A stretch of 64,000 bases of DNA from contig NZ_CP014480.1 of the NCBI RefSeq assembly GCF_001580365.1, positions 1,365,008 through 1,429,007 on the forward strand. The letters run 5' to 3'. This document shows, piece after piece, positions 17,970 to 26,426 of the stretch. Position 1 is the stretch's first letter. Each line of letters begins with the position of its first letter. The DNA comes from Kocuria turfanensis. GTDB taxonomy: Bacteria > Actinomycetota > Actinomycetes > Actinomycetales > Micrococcaceae. A program made the position numbers and the translations under genes. The notes beneath the pieces are model-generated. The model was not told where the DNA came from and searched no databases. It saw only the letters and a list, made by a program, of their open reading frames with translations.

Positions 17970-19382
17970 GTGAGCAACCTGCAGCACCGGTCCTGGGTGT
18001 CCCGCGAGGAGCGGGGCCGCTTCTGGCTGCTCACCTCGCTGCGCGACCTGGTGGACCGGATCGCGGCCGGCTCCCCGGCCCGCCTCGCCGTCATCTCCTT
18101 CGCCGCGGTCGTGACCGTGTTCTCCTTCCTGCTGTGGCTGCCGGTCTCCTCCGCGCCCGGGGTGGACACGGCGCTCGAGGACGCCGTCTTCACCGCCACC
18201 TCCGCCGTCACCGTCACCGGGCTGACCACGGTGCCGACCGCCACGAACTGGTCCTTCGTCGGCCAGTTCGTGATCCTGATCGCGATGCAGATCGGCGGCC
18301 TGGGCACCCTGACCATGACCTCGATCCTGGCCCTGGCGATCGGCCGCAAGCTGGGCCTGAAGTCCCGGCTGATCACGCAGGAGGCGCTGAACATCGGGCG
18401 CCTCGGCGAGGTCGGCTCGCTGCTGCAGGTCATCGTGGTGATGTCCGTGGTGATCGAGGGGATCCTGGCCGCCGTCCTGACGATCGGCTTCCTGCTGGTC
18501 GGGGAGCCCTTCCTCACCGCCCTGTGGCACGGGGTGTTCTACGCGGTCTCCGCCTTCAACAACGGCGGGTTCACCCCGCACTCGGACGGGCTCGTGCCCT
18601 ACACGGACGCGGCCCTGATCCTCCTGCCCATCGCCCTGGGCGTCTTCCTCGGCTCGCTGGGGTTCCCCGTGGTCCTCGTGCTCCGGCAGACGGGTCTGCG
18701 CTTCTCCCGGTGGAACCTCAACACGAAGCTGGTCGTGGTGACCACCACGGTCCTGCTGTTCGTCGGCTGGGCGCTGTTCCTGGCCTTCGAGTGGTCCAAC
18801 CCGGACACCCTGCAGGGGCGGCACGTGACGCAGAAGGTCTTCGAGGGGTTCTTCCACTCGGTCATGGTCCGCTCCGGCGGCTTCAACCTGGTGGACATGA
18901 ACAGCCTGGAGCCGGTCACCCTCCTCATGACGGACGCGCTGATGTTCGCCGGCGGCGGCCCCGCGTCCGTCGCGGGCGGGATCAAGGTCACCACGCTCGC
19001 CGTGGTGTTCCTCGCGATCCTGGCCGAGGCCCGCGGCGACCGGTCGGTCATCGCGTTCTACCGCACCATTCCCGAGGACGCCCTGCGCATCGCGATCTCG
19101 GTCATCATGATGGGCGCCACCGTGGTCCTGGTCGGCTGCGGGATCCTCGTGGAGGTCTCCGAGGAGCCCCTCGACCGGGTGCTGTTCGAGGTGATCTCCG
19201 CCTACGCCACGTGCGGGCTGAGCGTGGGCCTGTCCGGGGAGCTCCCGCCGGAGGGCAAGTACGTCCTCGCCGTCATCATGCTCGTGGGCCGCATCGGCAC
19301 CACCACCGTGGCCGCCGCCCTGGCCCTGCGCTCGCGCCGCCGTCTGTACAAGTACCCCGAGGAAAGGCCGATCATTGGCTGA
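17970..19382 (+). CDS. TrkH/KtrB-type K+ channel subunit (copy 2)
   Basis: A 470-residue SKT-family channel. The four filter segments are TSAVTVTGL, VSAFNNGGF, RSGGFNLVD and ISAYATCGL, with C-terminal LYKYPEERPIIG nearly matching copy 1 (LYELPEERPLIG). The GTG has CAGGAGGAG at the right distance, so unlike copy 1 it is not leaderless. The downstream TrkA-type gene begins 8 nt inside its end, so the two are tightly coupled. Differences from copy 1 through most of the protein indicate an old duplication or two distinct subfamilies. Confidence 0.9.
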   Translation: MSNLQHRSWVSREERGRFWLLTSLRDLVDRIAAGSPARLAVISFAAVVTVFSFLLWLPVSSAPGVDTALEDAVFTATSAVTVTGLTTVPTATNWSFVGQFVILIAMQIGGLGTLTMTSILALAIGRKLGLKSRLITQEALNIGRLGEVGSLLQVIVVMSVVIEGILAAVLTIGFLLVGEPFLTALWHGVFYAVSAFNNGGFTPHSDGLVPYTDAALILLPIALGVFLGSLGFPVVLVLRQTGLRFSRWNLNTKLVVVTTTVLLFVGWALFLAFEWSNPDTLQGRHVTQKVFEGFFHSVMVRSGGFNLVDMNSLEPVTLLMTDALMFAGGGPASVAGGIKVTTLAVVFLAILAEARGDRSVIAFYRTIPEDALRIAISVIMMGATVVLVGCGILVEVSEEPLDRVLFEVISAYATCGLSVGLSGELPPEGKYVLAVIMLVGRIGTTTVAAALALRSRRRLYKYPEERPIIG

Positions 19383-20043
19383 CCGTTCGTCCCACAGCGT
19401 TCCTGTCCTGGTGATCGGTCTCGGCCGCTTCGGCACGGCCACCGCCCTCCAGCTGGCCCGGCAGGGGCGGGAGGTCCTGGGCGTGGAGCGGGACGCCCAG
19501 CTGGTGCAGAAGCTCTCGGGCCAGCTCACCCACGTGGTCGAGGCCGAGGCCACCGACATCGACGCGCTGCGCCAGCTCGGCGCCGCCGAGTTCGACTCCG
19601 CGGTGGTGGGCGTCGGCACGTCCATCGAGTCCAGCGTGCTGATCACGGCGAACCTCGTGGACCTCGGCGTGAGCCGGATCTGGGCGAAGGCCATCACCCC
19701 GGCCCACGGCAAGATCCTCTCGCGGATCGGCGCCCACCACGTGATCTTCCCCGAGGCCGACGCCGGCCGGCGCACCGCGCACCTGGTCTCGGGCCGGCTG
19801 CTGGACTACATCGAGTTCGACGACGACTTCGCCATCGTCAAGATGCACCCGCCGCGGGAGGTGCAGGGCTTCACGCTCGGGGAGGCCCACGTCCGCTCCA
19901 AGTACGGCGTGACGGTGGTGGGCGTGAAGTCGCCCGGGGAGGACTTCACCTACGCCCGTCCCGAGACGAAGGTGACCTCCCGGGACCTGCTCATCGTCTC
20001 CGGGCACGTGGACCTGCTCGAGCGCTTCGCCGCCCGGCCCTGA
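19375..20043 (+). CDS. TrkA/KtrA-type K+ uptake regulatory subunit (copy 2)
   Basis: A 222-residue RCK protein with VLVIGLGRFGTATALQL at about 11-27 and VLGVERD closing strand 2; the RCK_C domain ends DLLIVSGHVDLLERF. The TTG start overlaps the last codons of the trkH gene, and GAGGAAAGG lies at ribosome-binding distance, so translation is coupled. It resembles the copy 1 subunit along its length (for example GxxxIWAKAIT near residue 100), and the pair mirrors the divergent pair across 17843-17969. Confidence 0.88.
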   Translation: MADRSSHSVPVLVIGLGRFGTATALQLARQGREVLGVERDAQLVQKLSGQLTHVVEAEATDIDALRQLGAAEFDSAVVGVGTSIESSVLITANLVDLGVSRIWAKAITPAHGKILSRIGAHHVIFPEADAGRRTAHLVSGRLLDYIEFDDDFAIVKMHPPREVQGFTLGEAHVRSKYGVTVVGVKSPGEDFTYARPETKVTSRDLLIVSGHVDLLERFAARP

Positions 20044-20087
20044 CCGGCCCCCGGCCGGCCGCGGCCCCGGGCGGACCGGCGAAAGGG

Positions 20088-20107
20088 CACGGCCCGCCCG
20101 GGCCGTG
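20088..20107. terminator. Hairpin between convergent trkA copy 2 and proC
   Basis: CACGGCCC and GGGCCGTG form an 8-bp stem with a 4-nt loop in the 77-bp gap between the two converging genes; it could serve both. Confidence 0.45.
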
Positions 20108-20120
20108 GGCGGGGCGGGGC

Positions 20121-20957
20121 TCAGCCGGCGCTGAACTCCCGGGTCAGCTCCGCGGAGCGGTCGGCCGAGGCCTGCGCGGCCGCGGCGACGAGGTCCTCGA
20201 AGCCGTTCTGCTGGAAGGTCGTGATCGCCCGGTCCGTGGTGCCCTTGGGGCTGGTGACGGCCCTGCGCAGCGCCGCGGGGTCGGCCTCGGCCGGGCGCAG
20301 CAGCTCACCGGCGCCGGAGACGGTCTCCTTGGCCAGCACCCGGGCGACGTCGGACGGCAGCCCCATCCGCTCCCCCGCCTGCTGCATCGCCTCGGCCAGG
20401 AGGAACACGTAGGCCGGCCCGGAGCCCGAGACGCCGGTCACGGCGTCGACCTGGTCCTCGGGGACCTCCACGACGGTGCCGACGGCCTCGAGCACCCGGC
20501 GCACGGCGCGGGTCTGCTCGGCCGTGGTGGCAGCACCCGGGGTCACCGACACGACGCCGCGGCCCACGCTCGAGGGGGTGTTGGGCATGGTCCGCACCAC
20601 GGGCTGGCCGGCGGGCAGGGCCTGCTCGAGCGCGCCGACCGAGATGCCGGCGGCCACGGAGGCCACGACGGTGCCCGGGCGCAGGGCGGGGGCGATCTCG
20701 CGGGCGAGCTCGAGGATGCCCACCGGCTTCACGCCGAGCAGCACGACGTCGGCCTCGCGGGCGGCCCGCCGGTTGGCCTCGGGGTCCTCCCCGGTGACGT
20801 ACGGGCGCACCCCCGTCTCCTCCTGGAGCCGGTGCGCGCTCTCGGCGGAGCGGACAGTGGCCCGGACCTGCTCGACGGGCACGCCGGAGGCCAGCACCCC
20901 CCGCAGGATGGATCCGTTCATGGAGCCGCAGCCCAGGAAGGCGAGCACAGGTGTCAT
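20121..20957 (-). CDS. proC: Pyrroline-5-carboxylate reductase
   Basis: A 278-residue NADPH-dependent enzyme making proline from pyrroline-5-carboxylate. Seen: N-terminal FLGCGSMNGSIL nucleotide-binding motif, LLGVKPVGI, MPNTPSSVGRGV and the C-terminal signature VTGVSGSGPAYVFLLAEAM followed by SPKGTTDRAITTF. The length is standard. The first gene downstream of a sugar-isomerase-like gene (49 bp apart) on the same strand; AGAGGA lies about 9 nt before the ATG. Confidence 0.95.
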   Translation of the reverse strand: MTPVLAFLGCGSMNGSILRGVLASGVPVEQVRATVRSAESAHRLQEETGVRPYVTGEDPEANRRAAREADVVLLGVKPVGILELAREIAPALRPGTVVASVAAGISVGALEQALPAGQPVVRTMPNTPSSVGRGVVSVTPGAATTAEQTRAVRRVLEAVGTVVEVPEDQVDAVTGVSGSGPAYVFLLAEAMQQAGERMGLPSDVARVLAKETVSGAGELLRPAEADPAALRRAVTSPKGTTDRAITTFQQNGFEDLVAAAAQASADRSAELTREFSAG

Positions 20958-21006
20958 GGTCGGTGGGGTCCTCTCGAAGCGGGGATGGGTCGGGGCGGGG
21001 CGGCCG

Positions 21007-21855
21007 TCAGCCGCCCGGGGCCTCGGCGGGCGGGGCGTCCTCGGCCGGGGTCGTGTGTCGGCGGGCGAAGTCCAGGGACTCGGCGAGCCACTGGGTGCGC
21101 TCCTCGGCGCTCGTCGAGCGGCGGGTGGAGACCTCCACCCCGATCACCCCCTGCCACCGGGTGGCCGCGAGGTGCTGGAGCGACTCGGCGACCGGCTGCA
21201 CGCCGTGGCCGGGCAGCAGGTGCTCGTCCGCGGTGGTCTCCCCCGACCCGTCCGTGAGGTGGACGTGGCCCAGGCGGGGGCCGAGCTCCTGGATCGCGGC
21301 GAGGGAGTCCATCCGGGCGGTCGCGGCGTGGGAGAAGTCCCACGTCACCCAGTCGTAGTCCTGCCCGAGCGGGCTGTAGTGCGGGGCGTAGACCACGGTG
21401 TCGCGCCCGCGCACCCGCCAGGGGTACATGTTCTCCACGGAGATCTTCACGCCCGTGGCCTCCGAGACCACGCGCACGCCCTCCACGAAGTTCGAGGCGT
21501 ACTTGCGCTGCCACCGGAAGGGCGGGTGCACGACGACGACCTCCGCGCCGACCTGCTCGGTGAGCGCCGCGGCCATCTGGATCTTGGTCCACGACTTGCC
21601 CCAGACCTGCTGGGTGAGCAGCAGGGTCGGGGCGTGGATGGTGGAGATGGGCAGCTGGTGGCGCTGCACGAGGTCGCGCAGCTGGTGGTTGAGCTGGCTC
21701 ATCCGCTCGTGGGTGACGAGCACCTCCACGCTGTCGTAGCCCAGCTCCACGGCCGCCTCGAAGGTCTCCGGGACCCCGAGCGGGTAGAGGGAGCTGGTGG
21801 ACAGCGCCACGTGCGCCCGGTACGGCTCCGCGGCGGAGCCCTGCTGCTCGCTCAT
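21007..21855 (-). CDS. TIM-barrel sugar phosphate isomerase/epimerase-like protein
   Basis: A 282-residue protein of the xylose-isomerase-like TIM-barrel (AP endonuclease 2) superfamily. Seen: VALSTSSLYPLG, GYDSVEVLV, STIHAPTLLLTQ, the metal-ligand segments VVVHPPFRW, KISVENMYPW, DFSHAATA, HVHLTDG and GVEVSTR. These supply His/Glu/Asp ligands expected of a divalent-metal isomerase or endonuclease IV-like enzyme; the substrate is unknown. The ATG overlaps the stop of the Ppx/GppA gene (ATGA). A ppx-isomerase-proC series is common in actinobacteria. Confidence 0.82.
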   Translation of the reverse strand: MSEQQGSAAEPYRAHVALSTSSLYPLGVPETFEAAVELGYDSVEVLVTHERMSQLNHQLRDLVQRHQLPISTIHAPTLLLTQQVWGKSWTKIQMAAALTEQVGAEVVVVHPPFRWQRKYASNFVEGVRVVSEATGVKISVENMYPWRVRGRDTVVYAPHYSPLGQDYDWVTWDFSHAATARMDSLAAIQELGPRLGHVHLTDGSGETTADEHLLPGHGVQPVAESLQHLAATRWQGVIGVEVSTRRSTSAEERTQWLAESLDFARRHTTPAEDAPPAEAPGG

Positions 21856-22829
21856 GCCGCCCCCACCAGGTGCCGGGGGTCGACGGTGCGGACGTCGGCG
21901 TGGCTGCTGAGCTGGTCCAGGCGGCGGAGGATGAGCCCCTCCCGCAGGGCCCACGGGCAGATCCGCAGCGACTCGATCCCGTAGGCGTCCATGGCGGCCT
22001 CGGCCACCACCGCGCCCGCCAGGATCTGCCGGGCCCGGGCGGGCGAGACCCCGGGCATCTCGGCCCGCTCGTCCGGGGTCATCGCCTCCATCCGCCGGGT
22101 CCACAGCCGCAGGTCCTCCAGGTGCAGGGTCCGCGGGACGTAGGGCCCCATGGCGTAGGGGGCGGCCCCGCAGATCCGGGCCAGGGAGCGGAAGGTCTTC
22201 GACGTGCCGACCACGCAGGTGGGCTCCCCGGCCGCCCGGACCTTCGCGACGGCGGGCTTGAGCTCCCGGCGCACGTGCTTGCGCAGGGCCTTCATCTCCT
22301 GGGGCGTGGCGAGGTCACCGGCGATGAACGTGCGGGTGAGCCGTCCCGCGCCCAGCGGCACGGAGGTCGCCACGGCAGGCAGGGCGTTGTCGCCCAGCGC
22401 CATCTCGAAGGACCCGCCGCCGATGTCGAGGTCCAGGACGGTGCCCGCGCCCCAGCCGAACCAGCGGCGCACCGCGAAGAAGGTGACGGCCGCCTCCTGG
22501 TCCCCGGCCAGCTCGGTGAGGGTCACCCCGGAGCGGGACTGCACGTGGTCCAGCACCTGGGCCCCGTTGCCGGCCTCGCGGATCGCGGAGGTGGCGAAGG
22601 CCAGGAAGTCCTCCGCCGCGTTGTCCACCGCGAAGTCCCGGGCCTCGATCACGAAGGAGGTCAGGGCGTCCCGGCCGGCGTCGGAGATGTTGCCGTCCTC
22701 GTCCAGGTACTGCACGAGCCGCAGGGCCAGCTTGTGGGACGCGTACGGCTCGGGCCGGGAGCCCGGGTAGACGTCCAGCAGCAGCAGGTGGACCGTGTTC
22801 GATCCGACGTCGAGGACTCCCAGACGCAT
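21852..22829 (-). CDS. Ppx/GppA phosphatase family protein
   Basis: A 325-residue member of the ASKHA fold exopolyphosphatase/guanosine pentaphosphatase family. Seen: first phosphate loop DVGSNTVHLLLLDV at 7-20, FATSAIREAGN near 100, and second phosphate loop DLDIGGGSFEM near 140. It contains only the catalytic two-domain core, like actinobacterial Ppx1 proteins, and lacks the C-terminal HD domain of E. coli Ppx. GGAG lies 11 nt before the ATG. Whether it prefers polyphosphate or pppGpp is not clear from sequence. Confidence 0.88.
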   Translation of the reverse strand: MRLGVLDVGSNTVHLLLLDVYPGSRPEPYASHKLALRLVQYLDEDGNISDAGRDALTSFVIEARDFAVDNAAEDFLAFATSAIREAGNGAQVLDHVQSRSGVTLTELAGDQEAAVTFFAVRRWFGWGAGTVLDLDIGGGSFEMALGDNALPAVATSVPLGAGRLTRTFIAGDLATPQEMKALRKHVRRELKPAVAKVRAAGEPTCVVGTSKTFRSLARICGAAPYAMGPYVPRTLHLEDLRLWTRRMEAMTPDERAEMPGVSPARARQILAGAVVAEAAMDAYGIESLRICPWALREGLILRRLDQLSSHADVRTVDPRHLVGAA

Positions 22830-22878
22830 GCCGTGGTGCTCCTTCGAGTTCCGTGTCCGTCCCGCGGTGCGGGGCGGC

Positions 22879-25755
22879 TCAGCCCTTGGTCCCGGCGCGG
22901 GCGGGCCGGCCCGCCGCCGGCTTCTTGGTCGTGCTCTTCCGCGTGCCGCTCTTCGCCGCCGAGGACTTCCCCGCTGCCGGCTTCCCCGCCGCTGACGACT
23001 TCCCCGCAGCGGACTTGGCCGGGGCCTTGGCGGTGGAGCGCGCGGCGCGCTTGGGCGCCGGGCCCTGGGCGCGCTTCTCCGCGAGCAGCTGGCTGGCGCG
23101 CGCCGGGGTGATCTGCTCCACGGTCTCCCCGCGGGGGACGGTCACGTTCGTCTCCCCGTCGGTGATGTAGGGCCCGAAGCGCCCGTCCTTGATCACCATG
23201 GGCCGCTCCGTGATCTGGTCGGTGCCCAGGTCCGCGAGCGGCGGCTTGGCGGTGCCCCGCCCGCGCTGCTTGGGTTGGGCATAGATCTGCAGCGCCTCCT
23301 CGAGGGTGATCGTGAACAGCTGCTCCTCGGACTGCAGGGAACGGGAGTCGGAGCCCTTCTTCAGGTAGGGGCCGAAGCGGCCGTTCTGCACGGTGATCTC
23401 GTTGCCCTCGGCGTCGGTGCCCAGGGTCCGGGGCAGGGAGAGGATCTTCAGCGCGTCCTCGAGGGTCACGTCCTGCAGGGTCATCGAGGACAGCAGGGAC
23501 CCCGTGCGCGGCTTCTCCTTGACCGGCTTCTTCGGGGGCTTGGGCTTGCCGTTCTTGTAGTACTCGACCGGCTGGGCCGCGAGCTCCTCGGCGGTGGGCT
23601 CGGGGATCACCTCGGTGACATAGGGGCCGTAGCGGCCGTCCTTCGCGATGATGGCCCGCCCGGTGCCCGGGTCGCGGCCGAGCTCCCGGCCGTCGGCCTT
23701 GCCGGTCTCGATGAGCTCGCGGGCCTTCTCGGGCGTCAGCTCGTCCGGGGCCAGGTCCTCCGGCACGTTCGCGCGGATCGGCTCCGTGATCTCGCCCGTC
23801 CCGGGGTCCACCGCGCCCGCGACCTCGAGGTAGGGGCCGAACTTGCCCACGCGCAGGGTGATGGTGTCCGTCACGGGGATGGAGTTCACCGCGCGGGCGT
23901 CGATCTCGCCGAGGTCGTCGACGATGGGCTTGAGCCCGTTCTCGTGCTCCTGCGAGCCGAAGTAGAAGTCCTGCAGCCAGTCGGTGCTGTCCTCCTCGCC
24001 GCGGGCGATGCGGTCCAGGCCCTCCTCCATCTCGGCCGTGAAGTCGTAGTCCACGTAGTCGGAGAAGTGCTCCTCGAGCAGGCGCACCACGGAGAACGCC
24101 GTCCACGAGGGGATGAGCGCCGAGCCCCGGACCCGGACGTAGCCGCGGTCCATGATCGTGGAGATCACGGCCGCGTAGGTCGACGGCCGGCCGATGCCCA
24201 GCTCGTCGAGGACCTTGACCAGGGACGCCTCGGTGTAGCGCGGGGGCGGGGAGGTGCGGTGCCCGTCCGCGGCGACGTCGGTCGCCTCGAGCCGGTCGCC
24301 CTCCGCCATGCGCGGCAGCCGCTTGTCCCCGTCCTTGCCCTCGGCCGGTTCCTCGTCGCGGCCCTCCTCGTAGGCGGCGAGGAAGCCGCGGAACGTGATG
24401 ACGGTGCCGGACGCGGAGAACTCGGCGTCCCGCCCGGAGGACGAGGTCGCCCCGAGGCGCACGGTGGCCGTGGAGCCCTTGGCGTCGGCCATCTGCGAGG
24501 CGACGGTGCGCTTCCAGATCAGCTCGTAGAGCCGGTAGGCGTCCGCGGAGAGCTCCCCGCGGACCTGGTTCGGCGTCCGGAAAGAGTCCCCGGCGGGGCG
24601 CACGGCCTCGTGCGCCTCCTGGGCGTTCTTCGACTTCAAGCTGTAGACGCGCGGGGAGCCCGGCACGGAATCGGAGCCGTAGAGCTCCGCGGCCTGCCGC
24701 CGGGCGGCCGAGACCGCCTGGTCGGACAGCGCCACGGAGTCGGTGCGCATGTAGGTGATGTAGCCGTTCTCGTAGAGCTTCTGCGCCACCTGCATCGTGG
24801 TGCGCGAGGTGAAGCGCAGCTTGCGGGCGGCCTCCTGCTGCAGCGTGGACGTGGTGAACGGCGCGGCCGGGCGGCGGGTGTACGGCTTGGTCTCCAGCGA
24901 CCGGACCGCGAACGCGGCGTCCTCGAGCCCAGCGGCCAGGTCCCGGGCCGCCGTCTCGTCCAGGTGCACGAGCTTGCCGGCGGCGCCCTTGAGCACGCCG
25001 TCGTCGCCGAAGTCCCGGCCCCCGGCCACCCGCTTGCCGTCCACGGTGGACAGCCGCGCGCTGAAGGCCGTGCCGGCGTCCTCGCCGTCGGTGCGGGCGA
25101 AGGTCCCGCTGAGGTCCCAGTAGTCGGCGGGCACGAAGGCCATGCGCTGGCGCTCGCGCTCCACGACCAGGCGCGTGGCCACGGACTGGACACGGCCCGC
25201 GGACAGGCCGGAGGCGATCTTGCGCCACAGCACCGGGGAGATCTCGTAGCCGTAGAGCCGGTCCAGGATGCGCCGGGTCTCCTGCGCGTCGACCAGGTCC
25301 TGGTCCAGCTCGCGCAGCTCCCCGAAGGCGCGCTCGATGGCCTCGCGGGTGATCTCGGGGAAGGTCAGCCGGTAGACGGGGACCTTGGGCTTGAGCACCT
25401 CCAGCAGGTGCCAGGCGATGGCCTCGCCCTCACGGTCGCCGTCGGTGGCGAGGTAGAGGGCGTCGGCATCCTTGAGCTTGCGCTTGAGCTCGGTGACCTT
25501 CTTCTTCTTGTCCGGGTTCACCACGTAGTACGGCTCGAAGCCGTGCTCCACGTCGACCGCGAACTTGCCGTAGGGCCCCTTCTTGAGCTCCGCCGGCAGC
25601 TCCGAGGGCTGCGGGAGGTCGCGGATGTGCCCCATGGAGGACTCCACCTCGTAGGCGTCGCCGAGGTATCCGGCGATGGTCTTGACCTTGGAGGGGGACT
25701 CCACGATGAGCAGGCTCTTGCCCGTTCCCGGGCTCTGGGTGGCCTTCGTTGGCAC
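22879..25755 (-). CDS. topA: DNA topoisomerase I (type IA)
   Basis: A 958-residue relaxing topoisomerase. Seen: Toprim domain with LLIVESPSKVKTIAGYL at 15-31 and the acidic triad DGDREGE at 105-111, SAGRVQSVATRLV near 185, and the active-site Tyr335 in ITYMRTDSVALS. From about 600 on there are repeated topo-C domains (GKFGPYLEV, GRYGPYVTE, GRFGPYLKK, GRFGPYITD) in place of zinc fingers, as in mycobacterial TopA, then a Lys/Ser/Ala-rich basic tail of some 45 residues ending RPARAGTKG. The GTG start follows AAGGAGTACC. Confidence 0.96.
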   Translation of the reverse strand: MPTKATQSPGTGKSLLIVESPSKVKTIAGYLGDAYEVESSMGHIRDLPQPSELPAELKKGPYGKFAVDVEHGFEPYYVVNPDKKKKVTELKRKLKDADALYLATDGDREGEAIAWHLLEVLKPKVPVYRLTFPEITREAIERAFGELRELDQDLVDAQETRRILDRLYGYEISPVLWRKIASGLSAGRVQSVATRLVVERERQRMAFVPADYWDLSGTFARTDGEDAGTAFSARLSTVDGKRVAGGRDFGDDGVLKGAAGKLVHLDETAARDLAAGLEDAAFAVRSLETKPYTRRPAAPFTTSTLQQEAARKLRFTSRTTMQVAQKLYENGYITYMRTDSVALSDQAVSAARRQAAELYGSDSVPGSPRVYSLKSKNAQEAHEAVRPAGDSFRTPNQVRGELSADAYRLYELIWKRTVASQMADAKGSTATVRLGATSSSGRDAEFSASGTVITFRGFLAAYEEGRDEEPAEGKDGDKRLPRMAEGDRLEATDVAADGHRTSPPPRYTEASLVKVLDELGIGRPSTYAAVISTIMDRGYVRVRGSALIPSWTAFSVVRLLEEHFSDYVDYDFTAEMEEGLDRIARGEEDSTDWLQDFYFGSQEHENGLKPIVDDLGEIDARAVNSIPVTDTITLRVGKFGPYLEVAGAVDPGTGEITEPIRANVPEDLAPDELTPEKARELIETGKADGRELGRDPGTGRAIIAKDGRYGPYVTEVIPEPTAEELAAQPVEYYKNGKPKPPKKPVKEKPRTGSLLSSMTLQDVTLEDALKILSLPRTLGTDAEGNEITVQNGRFGPYLKKGSDSRSLQSEEQLFTITLEEALQIYAQPKQRGRGTAKPPLADLGTDQITERPMVIKDGRFGPYITDGETNVTVPRGETVEQITPARASQLLAEKRAQGPAPKRAARSTAKAPAKSAAGKSSAAGKPAAGKSSAAKSGTRKSTTKKPAAGRPARAGTKG

Positions 25756-25850
25756 GGTACTCCTTGCTGCGGTCCGCGCGGGCCGCGGGACGCGGCGCTG
25801 CTGGACGTCGGGTCGGACGGGCGGGCGTCGTCCGGCCCGCCTTGCGCTCC

Positions 25851-25856
25851 ACCATA
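25851..25856 (-). promoter_or_regulatory. Possible -10 element of topA
   Basis: The minus strand reads TATGGT about 96 nt before the topA start. No -35 match. The rest of the 193-bp gap 25756-25948 is GC-rich with no gene seen. Confidence 0.35.
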
Positions 25857-25948
25857 ACGCGTCGCCGCCGGCGTCCCTCGCGCCGCGGAGGACACGGGGG
25901 ACGACGGCGGCCGCCGGCGCGGTCCGGGCGTGTGGCCGGGCCGCGGGC

Positions 25949-26386
25949 TCAGGACGGGTAGTGCTCCGGCTCGTCGGCGATCGTGAACTCGCGGCCGGTG
26001 GCGGTCTCCACGTCGATGACCACGAAGTTGTACTTCAGCGTGGGCGCCCACGGCTTCAGCGGCAGCTCCTCGGCGGCCTCGATCTCCGCGCGGGTCTCCA
26101 GCCGGCGGGCCCGGCCGTGCACCACGACGGAGCGCACCACGTCGTCGTCCGTGACCTCGTCGATCTCGAAGGCCACCTGGTCGTTGACGATCAGGCTGGA
26201 GAGCTTGGAGCCCTGGGCCGTGCGGAAGTACAGCTTGTGCTGGTGCACCACGTAGTTCACCGGGAAGATGTCCACCAGCCCGGCGGCCTCCACGGCCAGG
26301 CGGCCGAAGGGGTGCGCGGCCAGCAGCTGCCAGACGGTGTCCTTGTCCAGGGTCTTGATGGGGCTGAGGTTGTCTCCGATGCTCAT
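25949..26386 (-). CDS. Pyridoxamine 5'-phosphate oxidase-fold protein (copy 1)
   Basis: A 145-residue split-beta-barrel flavin-reductase-like protein. Seen: FGRLAV, FPVNYVVHQHKLYFRTAQGSKL, VAFEIDEV and the conserved tail WAPTLKYNFVVIDVETATGREF. It belongs to the PNPOx-like/FDOR group that binds FMN, F420 or heme; no substrate can be named. The start is MSIGDN, with GGATGAGG upstream, not the earlier ATG. A paralogue lies at 29177-29629, about 3 kb away on the same strand. Confidence 0.78.
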   Translation of the reverse strand: MSIGDNLSPIKTLDKDTVWQLLAAHPFGRLAVEAAGLVDIFPVNYVVHQHKLYFRTAQGSKLSSLIVNDQVAFEIDEVTDDDVVRSVVVHGRARRLETRAEIEAAEELPLKPWAPTLKYNFVVIDVETATGREFTIADEPEHYPS

Positions 26387-26426
26387 GCCCTCATCCTTCC
26401 ACTCGCGACGCCTCGGCGTCCCGTGC

